Shown piece after piece: positions 35,141-46,603 of a stretch of 64,000 nucleotides of DNA. The notes under the pieces are model-generated. The model was not told the DNA's origin, did no database searches, and saw only the letters and a list, made by a program, of their open reading frames with translations. Numbering within the stretch: position 1 is the first letter of the stretch; every line of letters begins with the position of its first letter. The DNA is from Zelopaecilomyces penicillatus (lineage: Eukaryota > Ascomycota > Sordariomycetes > Hypocreales > Pseudodiploosporaceae). The translations under genes and the position numbers were made by a program. The stretch spans positions 3,844,001 to 3,908,000 of the forward strand of contig VCCP01000004.1 of assembly GCA_005765155.1 (NCBI GenBank). The letters run 5' to 3'.

Positions 35141-35534
35141 TATCACAATATGGCCGGCGCTGGTGTCTGGGCTAAACAGTCGCTATAGCGGGGGAAATTG
35201 GGTTTGTTCTTCACGAGAGCAACATGAAGCCTGCGCCGAACTTTTTTTTACACCAGGCCTTCAAGATGGAGCAGTGGAGACGGGATTATTTTCTTTATCG
35301 ATAAGCTGTGGCTACCGATAAGTCTAGCCGGGAAATCACTAGTACAGTGCCCCCACCTCTTGCATATCACGTCACATGATTCTTTGTACACTTATTGTGA
35401 AGACTTATGACATATGCTTTATGCAGAGCTTAACATACATTAAAACCAGCAATCGTCTAACCCTAGATCGCCATCGTGAAAACCAGCTATATTCCGTGAA
35501 TACCTCCAATCCATTTCCACTGTAGATCTAACAC
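35141..35534. other. Intergenic, no gene seen
   Basis: Promoter of UTP10 and 3' flank of the siderophore transporter, both on the minus strand. Confidence 0.5.
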
Positions 35535-37460
35535 CTAAAAGACCATTCCCTTCACTTGGGCAACCTTCTTAAGATCAATATTTCTAATCAAGAGGATCCA
35601 AATGAATGCTAGGGCCATGACACCGGTTCCGGCAGACAGCATCCTCGTCTGCGCATAACCATAGGCTTTCTGGATTGCCACTCTAACGGGATCTCCAACA
35701 GGATAGCTCAGCTGTGTGTCCAGGTTTGAATAGATGGCGCTTAGATCTGGGAGAGCCGACTCTGGCAGATAGTTTTCAAGTGCTTTCTGAAACGTATTGG
35801 TCCAGATGGCACCAGAAATGGTCGCACCCATGGCGCCGCCGATCGTCCCAACCACATTCAACAGCGCAAGAGTGGCGGCGATGAACTGATGCTCTACAGC
35901 CGCCAAAACGGCAAGTTGCATAATGATAATGAAGATGCTCCCACCGATGGAGATGAAGACCTGGCACATGACGAGATAGCCGACCGACTGGTTAGGGCGA
36001 CGGAAGTAAATCATCAAGCCTTGGGCCATGATGTAGAGTGGCACAGCGATGAACAGAAGCCACTTGAAGCGGCCGGTCCTGCGGATCAAAAAACCAACAA
36101 TCAACAATAGCACACCGGAGACAACATTGAAGGTATTGTTGACATAGCCTGCTTGAGCTACGCTCAGATCGTTTACTACTTGTAGAAACGACGTGAAGTA
36201 GTTGGCCCAACAGTAGTACGAGATCTGATATGTCGCATCGAGCAAACACGCGCCAATGACTGTCCGATTTGTCAAAAGGCTGAACTTCAACATTGGTGTG
36301 GGGGCGATGAACTTCTGGTGGAGAACAAAAGCAACCAACAAGACTAAACCGACGACAATCATAGCGATGATATAGTCTGAGGCCCAGCCGTTGGGAGCAG
36401 AAGTGGCGATGCTAAATGGAAGTAAAAAAAGCGTGACTCCCGCAGAGAAAAGAACGACTCCAAGAGCTATACAGAGTTAGTACGGCCTTGGTCATTTCGG
36501 CTTCGGACAGGGCAGGATCACTCACCATCAAACTCCACGGCATAATACCAGATGCTCTGGAGTATTGACCGGCCGCTGTCTTTCTTTTTCAACAACCCCT
36601 GTCTCTCGGCTTGACGAAGATTGTACTTCAAAATGAAATACAGCGGAGTAGCCACAGCGGGGAAGACGATGGCAAAGATACCAAAGCCCCACCTCCAATT
36701 TGAACGTTTGTAGAGGTCTTCAGCTGCCTTTGCTCCGGCGAATGCCGTGATGATATATGGAGAAGAAGTAAAGGCGTATGCTAGGCCCCGATTCTTCAAC
36801 TGGGACGCGTCTGCGGTAATAACATCTACGCAGTATGTCATGCCTCCAAAGCCAATCTTGTAAAACACCTAGTATACCAACGTTAATGCTCCATTGAATG
36901 ACAAGAGGCGGGGGGGGGGGCTCATGGTATGGCATTCTTACATATGCGGCGCAAAAGGTGCTCAGCCCCTGGCTAACAGCTAGCAGTATCAAACCCAATG
37001 TAGCAAAGACTGTCATGATGAGGAATCCCTCAGCACGACCCCAAACATCAAGAACCTTTGACAACGGAATGTAGGTTGCTGCAGACATAGCATCGGCGAC
37101 GATGAAAATGACATTCAGAAGCGAGTGAGACTCGAAAGCACTCGTGGCAAATGGCAGCAAGCTCTGCAGGATTGACGATTGCATTGCGTTGACAAAATAT
37201 AGCAACCAAATGCTGTTGAGGAATTCGTGTCAGTCACATTGCTCGCATAGTGTAACCAGCCAAAGAAAAGAAAAGAAAACTTACTTGAGAAAGACGGCAA
37301 CGAGCGAGGCTTTCGTCCAGGTTAGGGTGACGGCCTCAACACCCTGAACTCCCCGTTGATCATCTTCATTGAGAGTTTCGGGTTGAGTTCTGTCAGTGTC
37401 ATTGCTTCCAGTCGCGTCCTCCATGACCTGGACCGTCTTGTTGTCCGCTTGTGTGAACAT
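35535..37460 (-). CDS. mirD: MFS siderophore-iron transporter (MirD/SIT1-like)
   Basis: Four exons (37460-37285, 37212-36942, 36868-36526, 36466-35535) give 573 aa in consistent phases. A hydrophilic N-terminus of about 45 residues leads into the SIT-family pattern: LYFVNAMQSSILQSLLPFATSAFESHSLL, ATYIPLSKVLDVWGRAEGF, then GFGGMTYCVDVITADASQLKNRGLAYAF. The long-loop region SNWRWGFGIFAIVFPAVATPLYF and SYYCWANYFTSFLQVVNDLSVAQAGYVNNTF are hallmarks of fungal siderophore transporters of 14 helices. Its likely role is plasma-membrane uptake of ferric siderophores. It is the outermost gene of the cluster; A. fumigatus has mirD at the equivalent locus. Two ATCTGATAA motifs stand 0.7-0.9 kb upstream. 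Intron 2 contains an 11-base G run. The mirD name rests on synteny and family, not on substrate. Confidence 0.9.
36910..36920 (+). repeat. G11 homopolymer
   Basis: Eleven consecutive G on the plus strand, within intron 2 of the siderophore transporter gene. Confidence 0.95.
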
Positions 37461-38169
37461 GGTGATGAGATTATAGCAGCGTCGTCAGTGAACCTTTTCA
37501 TCCGGGTGGCTAACAGTCTTAATGGACGGTCCGCTACCCTTTGCCGATATCAATTGGCGAAAGAGACTAGAGACTGTTGAATGAAACCAGAGTTCAAAGA
37601 AAGCCCTTTTGTTTATAACTCATCTACGAGGTAGGTGTGGGTTCCGTTGTGCGCAAAAAAAACACGACGGAAAACTGCCTAAAGAGCTGAATGAAACGGC
37701 TGGTTGGTGGCTTGAAATTAAATGGAGCTCGGTAGGCGTTTAGAACCGAATGATCGGACTTGGCAATATCTACTCGCACAGAATATGAGTCTCAGTTTGT
37801 CTCTCCAAATCTTGTCGTCTTGCGACGTACCTGTGGCACGAGCTGTCCACGTCAAGTGATGATTAGATGGTAACGGCCTCCAACAGTGTAATATTCTACG
37901 AAACCTGCTGAGAACCGTAACATGTGATTAAACCCACTACATGTAAAAAGAAAACTTGCAAAGTCGGCGTGGCCTGCCTCGGAAGTGGGCGGCGCGAGAT
38001 GTTTTCGCCAGTGGAGAAGCAATGATGGATTATTGACCTAGAAGAACTAGGACTTCTACAGATATCAGAAAAAAACAGGGCAGTAGAACGGTTCGCCCCC
38101 AATGCCTGTATCCTGGTCTATATCCACACACAAGCCCCCACTCGGCAACTGATTATTGACAGCAATATC

Positions 38170-38178
38170 TTATCAGAT
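38170..38178 (-). promoter_or_regulatory. GATA iron-repressor motif (SreA/Fep1 type)
   Basis: TTATCAGAT on the plus strand, i.e. ATCTGATAA on the minus strand, an exact match to the ATCWGATAA consensus of SreA/Fep1 repressors. It lies about 0.71 kb upstream of the minus-strand transporter. Confidence 0.65.
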
Positions 38179-38327
38179 CATCTACCCAACAGCATCATTC
38201 ATGAGGAGGAGGTGTGGTTCATGCCGGAGATCGGCGGCGTCTAGAATCGTTTTGGTCTGCTAGGTTTATTCATTTGTCACTTCAAATACGAGACCCGCAC
38301 TAAAGATGGAAAAAACCCCAAGAAAAA

Positions 38328-38336
38328 TTATCAGAT
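38328..38336 (-). promoter_or_regulatory. GATA iron-repressor motif (SreA/Fep1 type)
   Basis: Second TTATCAGAT (minus-strand ATCTGATAA), 150 nt from the first and about 0.87 kb upstream of the transporter ATG. Confidence 0.65.
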
Positions 38337-38623
38337 CCGTGTTTCGCCGGCATTAGTCGCAAAATAGTTCTGTTCGACGGCAACCCATGCCTTGTCTGAA
38401 CCAGGGTGAGAACCATAGTGTTTGATAAAGTAATTGATACGGTGAAAACTGGAGTCTACAGTGCCAAAAGAATGAGCAAAAACTGTTCAGGACGTAGGGA
38501 TTGCACGGACTGTGGTTCACACAGAAGGCTTGAAGGCTAGGAACCAACATCATGTCATTGTTAACTTCATCCCACATCGGTTTCCGTGAGGAGGTGAAAT
38601 TCATCAAATTTTTTCAACCCATG

Positions 38624-38634
38624 CCCCCCCCCCC
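38624..38634 (+). repeat. C11 homopolymer
   Basis: Eleven consecutive C on the plus strand, about 145 nt beyond the sidH stop codon. Confidence 0.95.
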
Positions 38635-38779
38635 AAAAACGCCTAAATTTTCAAGACAATATATTCACTTCGGCTGCAGGCTCATACTAAGCTCCGTAAA
38701 TACACCTATGTGTGTTCATGTGCGCAAGGTGGGACAAAAGTGCGCCGCATATCTGGATCATTGAATGCTACCTGTTCCA

Positions 38780-39664
38780 TCACAGCTTCGAGTTTAACCA
38801 TTTTGGCTGACGTTTCTCCACAAACGCCTGGATTCCTTCGGCGAAATTGGGCCCATCAATCAGACGAGGATACCAGTCCTCGGCCAGCTTTGTCACAGCT
38901 TCCTCCACGCTACCCGACTCCCAACTCATGCGCACTCCCAGACGGCCAACAATCAGCGCATCTGGGCTGTTTTGACACATTTCTTGGGCGATTTGAAGTG
39001 CTGCCTGAACAACACCGTCGGTAGAATCCACTACTCGCGAGACAAGTCCCCATTGGTGAAGTGTTGCGGCACTCACTCGTCTGCCTGTCAGCACGAGGTC
39101 CATGGTAGCTTGTAGCCCGATGGTCCGAGTAAGTCGTGGAAGGCATCCGGCCACAGGGACAATGCCCCGTTTGACCTCTGGGAGTGAAAATATTGCTGAG
39201 GAGGAGGCGACTACCATATCGCAATTGGCCATCATTTCAAAGCCGCCTCCCATGCAAATGCCATTCACAGCTGCGATGATGGGCTTCTTGCCATTCCTAC
39301 GTGGCAACCCAGCAAGACCTGGTGCAGACATGTCGTTGACTACTCCATTCTTATTCATCTCATTCCATTCTATTAAAGGTGGATTAATATTAGTTGAAAA
39401 GTGTAAGCCATTATTGATATTATGATATAACTTGCCTTGGAGATCAGCCCCTGTGCAGAAGGCTCTTCCAGAGCCCGTGATAATGCCTACCCACAAGCTT
39501 TCATCTTGATCAAACTGCTCCCAAATCTTTGCAATTTCTAGACTGGTAGGTTTATCGATACAGTTGAGTTTGTCTTGTCTAGTCAGAGTAACTTGAACTA
39601 CTTGTTCGGCTGGGAAAGAGACTTCAAAGTGCTGAAAGCATTTAGGGCCTGATCGAAGAGACAT
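38780..39664 (-). CDS. sidH: SidH-type mevalonyl-CoA hydratase (enoyl-CoA hydratase family), PTS1
   Basis: Exons 39664-39436 and 39369-38780 give 272 aa. The intron is of the rare GC-AG class (GCAAGT...AATAG, 66 nt). Splicing it restores FCTGADLQEWNEMNKNG, as the family has, while the unspliced frame also stays open. Crotonase motifs: VTLTRQDKLNCID, GIITGSGRAFCTGADLQ (first oxyanion element) and KKPIIAAVNGICMGGGFEM (second). Then come CDMVVASSSAIFSLPEVKRGI and the C-terminal FVEKRQPKWLNSKL. The last three residues, SKL, are a perfect peroxisomal PTS1. In Aspergillus SidH dehydrates mevalonyl-CoA to anhydromevalonyl-CoA in peroxisomes for SidF. It is divergent to sidF across 527 nt. Assignment to SidH rather than a general hydratase rests on the cluster and PTS1. 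Confidence 0.9.
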   Translation of the reverse strand: MSLRSGPKCFQHFEVSFPAEQVVQVTLTRQDKLNCIDKPTSLEIAKIWEQFDQDESLWVGIITGSGRAFCTGADLQGKLYHNINNGLHFSTNINPPLIEWNEMNKNGVVNDMSAPGLAGLPRRNGKKPIIAAVNGICMGGGFEMMANCDMVVASSSAIFSLPEVKRGIVPVAGCLPRLTRTIGLQATMDLVLTGRRVSAATLHQWGLVSRVVDSTDGVVQAALQIAQEMCQNSPDALIVGRLGVRMSWESGSVEEAVTKLAEDWYPRLIDGPNFAEGIQAFVEKRQPKWLNSKL

Positions 39665-40191
39665 TGTTGGCTTCTTATTGACGAACTGCAGTACCAAATG
39701 GGATACGGAATACTTTGTTTGATTTTCAAAGATCTCAGTCAGACTTTATACAGTATTAGACTATTCATTAGCTGGAATCACTTCCATGCTGCGTGTTTGG
39801 CCCCTTGTTTCAACACTTTCCGAGCTATCCCACATTCTCGCGGTCTTACCTCTTACGGGAATGCCCACATCCCCCGCAGAATATACTCCAAGTGTATTCT
39901 TGCCATTGTACTAAAATTGATTGTTATCATTAATATCGTAGTATGAGACAAGGGTAGTCATTTACGGAAGACGGAGCATGTTAGTTCGGTTTATAAGCTG
40001 CTTTGGATCCTGGAGTCACGCTGCCTCCGCTGCCGGTACATGTGCCCCATGTAGCTCAATCCAACTCTCTGCACAATTTTAAAGCTGTGTTCAGTTGCCT
40101 GAAAGCTTGTCTTTGTCTTTTGAACCGAATCCATTGCGCCTTTCTTGAGAGTAACACATGAAAAGATTGGATTTAGTTGAGTCTTGTTACC
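39665..40191. promoter_or_regulatory. Divergent promoter of sidH and sidF
   Basis: The 527-nt gap between two divergent start codons must hold both promoters. I find no exact ATCWGATAA here. The only GATA-like site is TTATCA at about 39924 (TGATAA on the minus strand). An ATTGG (inverted CCAAT box) lies about 25 nt before the sidF ATG. Confidence 0.55.
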
Positions 40192-41609
40192 ATGGAATCC
40201 TCCACAACTACCAAGAGCAATTGCCCCCTGGTTAAGCTTCCACACCCTTATCTGACTGCATACCGAGTGCAAACCATTGCAGAAACAACACCGGCAAAGA
40301 AAATATTGGCATTTGACGCCCAGCCTCCAAATGGACGAGCTTTGGCGCTGCCACTACATCATGATTCACTATCATGGCTCGAATTGACATCCTTGCCCAA
40401 GGATGAGTGCCCGCCTACTTCCGACAATAGCCCCTGGGCACGAGCACGTCGAAGTCCATCTACGACTTTTCAGTGGTCAGGCTACAATACACCTTCTCTG
40501 GGGCAAATTTGGAACGTAATCCACGCCATCTACCTAACTCACCCGACGGTTGAATACTTTAGGCTTATTCTTCTTGGTCACGGCAAGGAAATCATTGAGA
40601 ATGAACTTCGTGTTACAGGACTTGCTGTGGAACACCCAGTGCCACGTAACTCTGCACAACACATGGCCGTGGATCCTGAAGAACTTTTGGTCCTTCGAAG
40701 CTCTTTCTGGCAGGGTGCAGCTTCTCCAACAGGCCCTCGTCCCATATGGGTAGTGGGAGACGGTACAGACGGTCCTTTGCGGACGTCTTTGGCCCAATAT
40801 CCCATCATGCCTGAGAATTATCAAGTAACAAATAAGTTCCCGGCAGAGCCTGTATATACTCGGCACCCAACGCGTCGACCCAAACCGCACCCGGGATCAA
40901 TCATCTACAGTCGCTACATTCCGGGAATCGACATGCACTTCTCCCTTGAGACAGTTGATTGGCAAAATGAAGAGCACTTGAAACTGTTCAACACGTGGCA
41001 GAATGATCCGCGTGTTGCACAGGGTTGGAACGAGACTGGAACGATGGAGCAGCATCGGGAGTATCTGCGCAAACTACATGTTGACCCTCACGTCCTTTGC
41101 CTATTTGGTCGCTTCGATGACTCTCGATTTGCATACTTTGAGCTCTACTGGTCAAAGGTGAGATCAAGTCTACAGCCTTTGTTTCCCATAAACTTTACTT
41201 GTTTGTCCATACTTTGATGCTAACGATTTTGACGCAGGAGGATCATTATGGCGCGTACTACGATGCTGGCGCTTACGACCGTGGGCGTCACTCTCTTGTT
41301 GGTGATGTATCATTCCGAGGTGCACAGCGTGTCAATGCTTGGTATTCCAGCTGCATTCATTATTGCTTCTTGGACGATCCCAGGACAGCCAATGTTGTGG
41401 GCGAGCCCAAAGCTACAGGAGCGACGATACTGTCTTATGAGAATTCTCAAGGTCTTGTTATTGATAAATACGTCGATCTGGGTCATAAGAGATCGGTTCA
41501 TTCAATTGCTAGTAGGGAGAAGTGGTTTCAGCTTTGTCCACTGTTTTGGGATGGACGAGAGCGGCCGTTGGAGTCGGCGGATCGTGCGGCGTGGAATGCA
41601 AAGCTCTGA
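40192..41609 (+). CDS. sidF: SidF-type N5-hydroxyornithine acyltransferase, PTS1
   Basis: Exons 40192-41157 and 41238-41609 (intron GTGAGA...CGCAG, phase 0) give 445 aa, close to Aspergillus SidF. The start is the ATG in CCATGG context. The C-terminal half is the IucB/AlcB GNAT-type acyltransferase domain: FSLETVDWQNEEHLKLFNTWQNDPRVAQGW, HREYLRKLHVDPHVLC, FAYFELYWSKEDHYGAYY and DRGRHSLVGDVSFRG, with the end region RVVxEP-like (NVVGEPKATGATILSY). The N-terminal half is the poorly conserved cap of this family. The C-terminus NAKL gives the PTS1 AKL. It would transfer anhydromevalonyl from CoA to N5-hydroxyornithine in peroxisomes, downstream of SidH. The acetyl-transferring paralogue SidL is less likely, given the cluster and PTS1. 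Confidence 0.92.
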
Positions 41610-41886
41610 GGCTTGATGGAAAACAGAGATAGTGATTGCGTATCTCGGAAGCTAGGATAGTTTGATGCACCCAAAACCAGGATCTAATAGTCAATCCCAA
41701 ATTATCAGAGCATGTGTGAGTTTCTGTCACCTGTGGGCACACAGTACACTGGCGAGTCATGTCATGTCAAGATCACCATTTGCGAGCACCCGCCGTGACG
41801 ACTACTTCCATTGTGTATGTACGTAATTCCTCCGTCTAGCAGCTTGATCACAATGTTCAAAACCGCTGTGTTTTTTCCCCTTTGAC

Positions 41887-41895
41887 ATCTGATAA
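41887..41895 (+). promoter_or_regulatory. GATA iron-repressor motif (SreA/Fep1 type)
   Basis: Exact ATCTGATAA about 0.7 kb upstream of the sitT-like start codon and 280 nt after the sidF stop. Confidence 0.65.
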
Positions 41896-42236
41896 CCCTC
41901 GAATCAAAGCACAGAAGAATATCCATGTAAGTTTTACGACCCCGGCAAGCCCGGCCCGCAGAGGAAAATAGCCGTAAAAGCTTACCAAATCCGTTGGAGA
42001 CAATCCGGGACATTTTGCTTTTTACCCACTTTCCCTCCAACTTATGATACCTGAGAGTCACGCTCTAGGAAGCGAATTAGAGGTGAAGTCGTGGAACTAG
42101 TTTTCTTCTTTTGCAGCGCCCACGCTGCTGAGCTTTTACGGTACCTTTGATCCGGACCCTCCCGTTATGAAAGAAGTAGTATTGGGTAGTCTCAACTCCG
42201 GCCGAGCTAATGCCATGACTGAAGTAACATTGGACA

Positions 42237-42247
42237 GGGGGGGGGGG
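42237..42247 (+). repeat. G11 homopolymer
   Basis: Eleven consecutive G in the promoter region of the sitT-like gene, 137 nt before the nearest ATCTGATAA motif. Confidence 0.95.
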
Positions 42248-42383
42248 CTGGTTGAAAAGCTTACAACAGCCTCCTTCCACTTCGGCCTTGAGTTTTTCGT
42301 CCGGAGAGGAGTGGGCTAGAGCCACTCGGAAAGCCGAAGTGGGCAGCCTGCCAGTTTCGGTATGGCCCGAGATTGTTTCTCGG

Positions 42384-42392
42384 ATCTGATAA
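42384..42392 (+). promoter_or_regulatory. GATA iron-repressor motif (SreA/Fep1 type)
   Basis: Exact ATCTGATAA about 200 nt upstream of the sitT-like start codon, the promoter-proximal copy. Confidence 0.7.
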
Positions 42393-42592
42393 GGGAATGA
42401 TCATGAATGCCTTGGCGGTATTTTTACAGTTCAGGGATGTCTATATTGACACACTAGTTGTGGCTTTGATCTTGGTAATGACTTCGACCACATCATGCAC
42501 TCAAACAGCAAAAGTTTTACCAACTCAATTGCATGGTAGAAAAGCCCCATTAACTTTTAGAATTGGTTGGGATTGTTCAATACTGAGCAACC

Positions 42593-45500
42593 ATGAAGCT
42601 CACCCATGCCCTTGCGGGCTTCCCCGGCCTGCTCTTGGCTGGAAACCCGTCAAAGACTGACCTTGGCATGCTATTCTCGGGTGCAGTCTGCGCAATAGCA
42701 TCTGGAGTCCCTTTCCCAGTGATTGGAATCCTTTTTGGTCAACTGCTCAATGATTTCAATGCAGCGACGTGTGACGAGTCTGAGGCGTCGGATTCTGGGG
42801 TGGACCCTCAACCTGCCATCAACAAGAAGATTCTCATGATATTCTATCTGGCAATCGCCCAATTCGTCTTAATCTATGCTCACCTGTTTTGCTGGAGCAT
42901 GTACGGTGCTCGACTGGCGCAGAGACTACGAGAACGCTATCTACAGAATCTGCTTCGACAAGAACCATCTCACTTTGACAAACTGCCTGCCGGTGAAGTT
43001 GCCTCTCGACTAAGTGCCGACATTGAGACAATCCGCTCAGGAACATCTGAAAAGGTGGGAATATGTCTATCAAGCATATCTTTTTTTGTGACGGCATACA
43101 TCGTTGCTTTCATTAAAGATTATGAACTCGCCGCAATTCTTGTCTCATTGATCCCGGCCTATTTCTTGATGTCTTTTATCGGGAGTCATTACATTGAAAA
43201 ATACACATCTCTCATGTCAGATCATGCCGCCACGGCGGCATCGATTGCCTCAGAGGCGCTTTCCAACATCGTCGTGGTGCAGGCTTTTGGTGCAAATGTT
43301 CGGCTGGAGAAGAAGTTCTCCCAAGCTCTCAAGTCGTCGGAGCGGGAAGGTCTGAAGAAAGCCTCAGCGGTTGGGATGCAATCCGGAGCGCTGTATTTCA
43401 TCTCGTACGCAGCCAATGGTCTGGCATTCTGGCAAGGAAGTAAACGTATTGCAAGCGCAGTCAGTCGAAACGCGGAGGGTGCCACCGTTGGTGCTACATT
43501 TACTGTCATTTTCGTACTGATCGAAGGTAAGTTGTGATCCGATCTCAGCCAAAAGCCTCACACTAACAAGATTACAGCCACCTTGCTTTTGAGTCAGGCT
43601 GCTCCATTTGTCCATCTCTTTACAGCAGCAGTGGCCTCGTTTCAAAAGCTTCACGGAGACACTGTGCGGGACTCACTCATTGATGGCACCAGTTCATCGG
43701 GTGTTTCCATATCTCACGCAGAGGGCGGCTTTGAATTCAGGAATATTTCATTTACATACCCTTCTAGGCCAGAGATTACGGTTTTGGATCAGGTAAACAT
43801 CTCTATCCCTGCTTCCAAGCATACTGCCATTGTTGGTCTTTCGGGAAGCGGCAAATCGACCATTGCAAGCCTGGCCATGAGATTGTATGATCCCACAGAA
43901 GGACAAGTTTTCTTTGACGGAAAAGACCTCCGTGAGCTCAACACTCGCGATGTGAGGAGTTTTCTCAGTTTGGTACAGCAAGAGCCATCTCTCCTTGATC
44001 GTTCTCTTTTAGAAAACATCGCGCATGGCCTAGTTAACTCAAGCAAACCCGACCACGCACACTTGAAGACAACACTTCTCAGTCCCGCCCTAGCAGATCT
44101 GGCGAGCGAAATTAGAGACGGCCAGGATTTCATGACTGCCGCAAAGAAGCGAGGCCCAGATGTCGTCGAGATCGTTGGTCTCGTTCAAAGGGCCGCAACC
44201 CTCGCCGATGCAGATTCATTCATTGTCAAGTTGCAGTTCGGATATGGCACACTTGTTGGATCGAGCGGGCGCCTCATCAGTGGTGGCCAAAAGCAACGCG
44301 TCTCTCTCGCCAGAGCCCTCGTCAAGAGCCCAGCAGTTCTCATTTTGGACGAAGCTACGGCTGCCCTTGATTCAAGCAGTGAACAGCGTATTCAGCAGGC
44401 GATTTCCAAAATTGCCGACGGCCGAACTGTCCTCACGATTGCCCATCGTCTTTCGACCATTATCAACGCAGATAACATCATTGTCATGCACAAGGGACGT
44501 GTTGTAGAGGAGGGCAGCCACTCTGTGTTGATGGAGAAGAACGGGGCCTACGCTGATCTGGTCAGATTGCAAACTCTCGCCACTGCGTCTGGGAAAACAG
44601 AGGCAGCTAGCAGCAGAGATAGTCTCAGCAAATCCGATCAAGTCTCTTTGACGGAAACTGATGTTGGCGTTGAGAAAGGCAGTCCATCAAACACGGAATT
44701 TGGTCAATTGTCAACGAGCGAAGAACCAGTCGTCAACTCGGAAGAACTTTACGAACTAGAGACTCCTCCCAAAACTTTGTGGGCTTTGCTACGCGGATAT
44801 GCTCCAGCTTTACGCCCACACATGCTCACAATTGTTGTCGCACTGCTCGGTTCATGTGTTGTTGGAGGAGCCTTTTCTGGCGAAGCCGTCATCTTTGGAA
44901 ATACAGTCGGCGGTCTCAATACCTGCAAGAGCCCGTCTAGTATCAGATCCAGCGGTTCATTTTATGGCCTCATGTTTTTCGTTCTCGCCATCATCGAGCT
45001 CTTCGCCAACGTGATCAGTTGGTCTGGTTTCGGGTGGGTTTCCGAAAAGATTGTTTACTCGGTACGGGTTTTGTCATTTCGATCACTTTTTGAGCAAGAT
45101 CTTCAGTGGCATCAGTCCAAAGGTCGAACGCCAGCTCTGTTACTTTCGTATATCACAAGGGATGGCAATGCTTTGGCTGGCTTGAGCGGCTCAGTCATTG
45201 GAACATTGTTCTCCATTACCGTCAATCTATTTGCGGCAATCATCTTGACTCATATTATCGCCTGGAAAGTCGCGCTGGTTTGTCTTTCATTGGTTCCACT
45301 TCTCCTTGGAGCAGGCCTCATGGAACTTCGTGTCCTGGGTCAATTTGAGGAGCGTCATGAAAATGCATACACAAAGTCAGTCGACATTGGAACGGAAGCA
45401 ATTACATCTATCAAAACAGTCGCATCTCTTTCTCTAGAGGAGGAGACGCTGAAGACATATCGAAGATCCCTGAAAGGCCCTCGCCAGGAAACAATCAAGG

Positions 45501-46603
45501 TTACCTTACAAGCAAGTCTCTGGCAGGCCATCACTTACTTTCTGGGCAATTGCGTAAATGCGTTGGCATATTGGTGGGGCTCTAAACAGATCATTGCAGG
45601 AACTTACACACAAACACAGTTCTTGATTGTTGTGTTTTCCCTACTTGTAAGCGCACTTCTTTGGAGTCAAATGTTTGCACTTGCACCAGAGCTTTCCAGC
45701 GCACGAGCAGCAATGGCCAGGATTCTGGACTTGATTGAGATGGGATCGGATAAAATGCAGGGAAGTGTACAAGATCACTCAGAGGTCGGAACATCGGAGG
45801 AGAAAGACGTCGAAGCAACAGGCGAATCAAGACGTTACATCCCCACAAGCAACCACGCCTCCACAGTACAGTTTCGCGATGTTCACTTTTCGTATCCTGC
45901 TCGGCCGGACGTGAAGGTACTAAGTGGATTCAATATCAACATTCAAGCGGGAAAGTTCTGTGCTCTTGTTGGTCCAAGTGGTGCCGGCAAATCAACAATC
46001 ATTTCATTAGTTGAACGCTTATACACACCACAGTCTGGTTCCATCTTGATTGATGGTGTTGGGGCGACCAAGTACAAAGATGTATCTTTCCGTGACACTA
46101 TTGCCTTGGTACCGCAAGAAAGTGTACTCTTCGAGGGAAGCATTAGGTCCAACATTGGTCTTGGAGCTCGACCAGGGCGCGAAGCCACCATGGAAGAGAT
46201 TGAAGAGGCATGCAAGCTTGCCAACATCCACGACGTCATTCAATCATTACCAGAGGGATACGAAACTCTTTGTGGACCAAACGGCAATCAATTCTCAGGT
46301 GGCCAGAAGCAAAGGCTGTCAATTGCTCGGGCATTAGTCCGAAAACCCAAGCTGCTGATTCTAGACGAACCAACCAGTGCCTTGGATGCCGAGTCAGAGA
46401 GGCTACTACAGGATGGACTCGAGAAAGCCTCCAAGGGAATCACAGTCATCGCGATTGCTCATCGGCTTCACACAATAAGAAAGGCGGATTGCATTTTCTT
46501 AATTGAAGGAGGCCAATGTGTAGACCAGGGACCACACGAAGACTTGCTCGAAAGGTCAGCTAGCTATAGGGCAAACGTCATGCATCAAACAATAGCAGAA
46601 TAA
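42593..46603 (+). CDS. sitT: ABCB/MDR-type full ABC transporter (SitT-like)
   Basis: Exons 42593-43526 and 43578-46603 (intron GTAAGT...TACAG, 51 nt, phase 1) give 1319 aa in TMD-NBD-TMD-NBD order. NBD1: Walker A GLSGSGKST (about residue 397), signature ISGGQKQR (about 544), Walker B VLILDEATAAL and H-loop TIAHRLST. NBD2: Walker A GPSGAGKST (about 1109), signature FSGGQKQR (about 1216), Walker B LLILDEPTSAL and H-loop AIAHRLHT. All catalytic motifs look intact, so both sites should hydrolyse ATP. The linker after NBD1 is Ser/Glu-rich. The gene is in the same place in the cluster as A. fumigatus sitT. Role in siderophore or precursor export, or detoxification, is inferred from the cluster. Two ATCTGATAA motifs precede it. 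Confidence 0.9.

Larger units (their letters stand above)
37461..38779. other. Promoter region of the siderophore transporter and 3' flank of sidH
   Basis: About 1.3 kb with no gene. It holds two ATCTGATAA motifs and a C11 tract, both listed separately. Because sidH ends here and the transporter starts here, the motifs most likely serve the transporter. Confidence 0.6.
41610..42592. other. Promoter region of the sitT-like ABC transporter
   Basis: About 1 kb between two plus-strand genes. It holds two ATCTGATAA motifs and a G11 tract, listed separately; I see no gene. Confidence 0.6.

Noticed and set aside
39370..39697. Uninterrupted 305-codon reading of sidH without an intron
   Set aside because: The 22 residues of the 66-nt stretch are not family-like, and the GCAAGT...AATAG splice restores the conserved GADLQEWNEMN. 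It is kept as a possible retention form in the findings.
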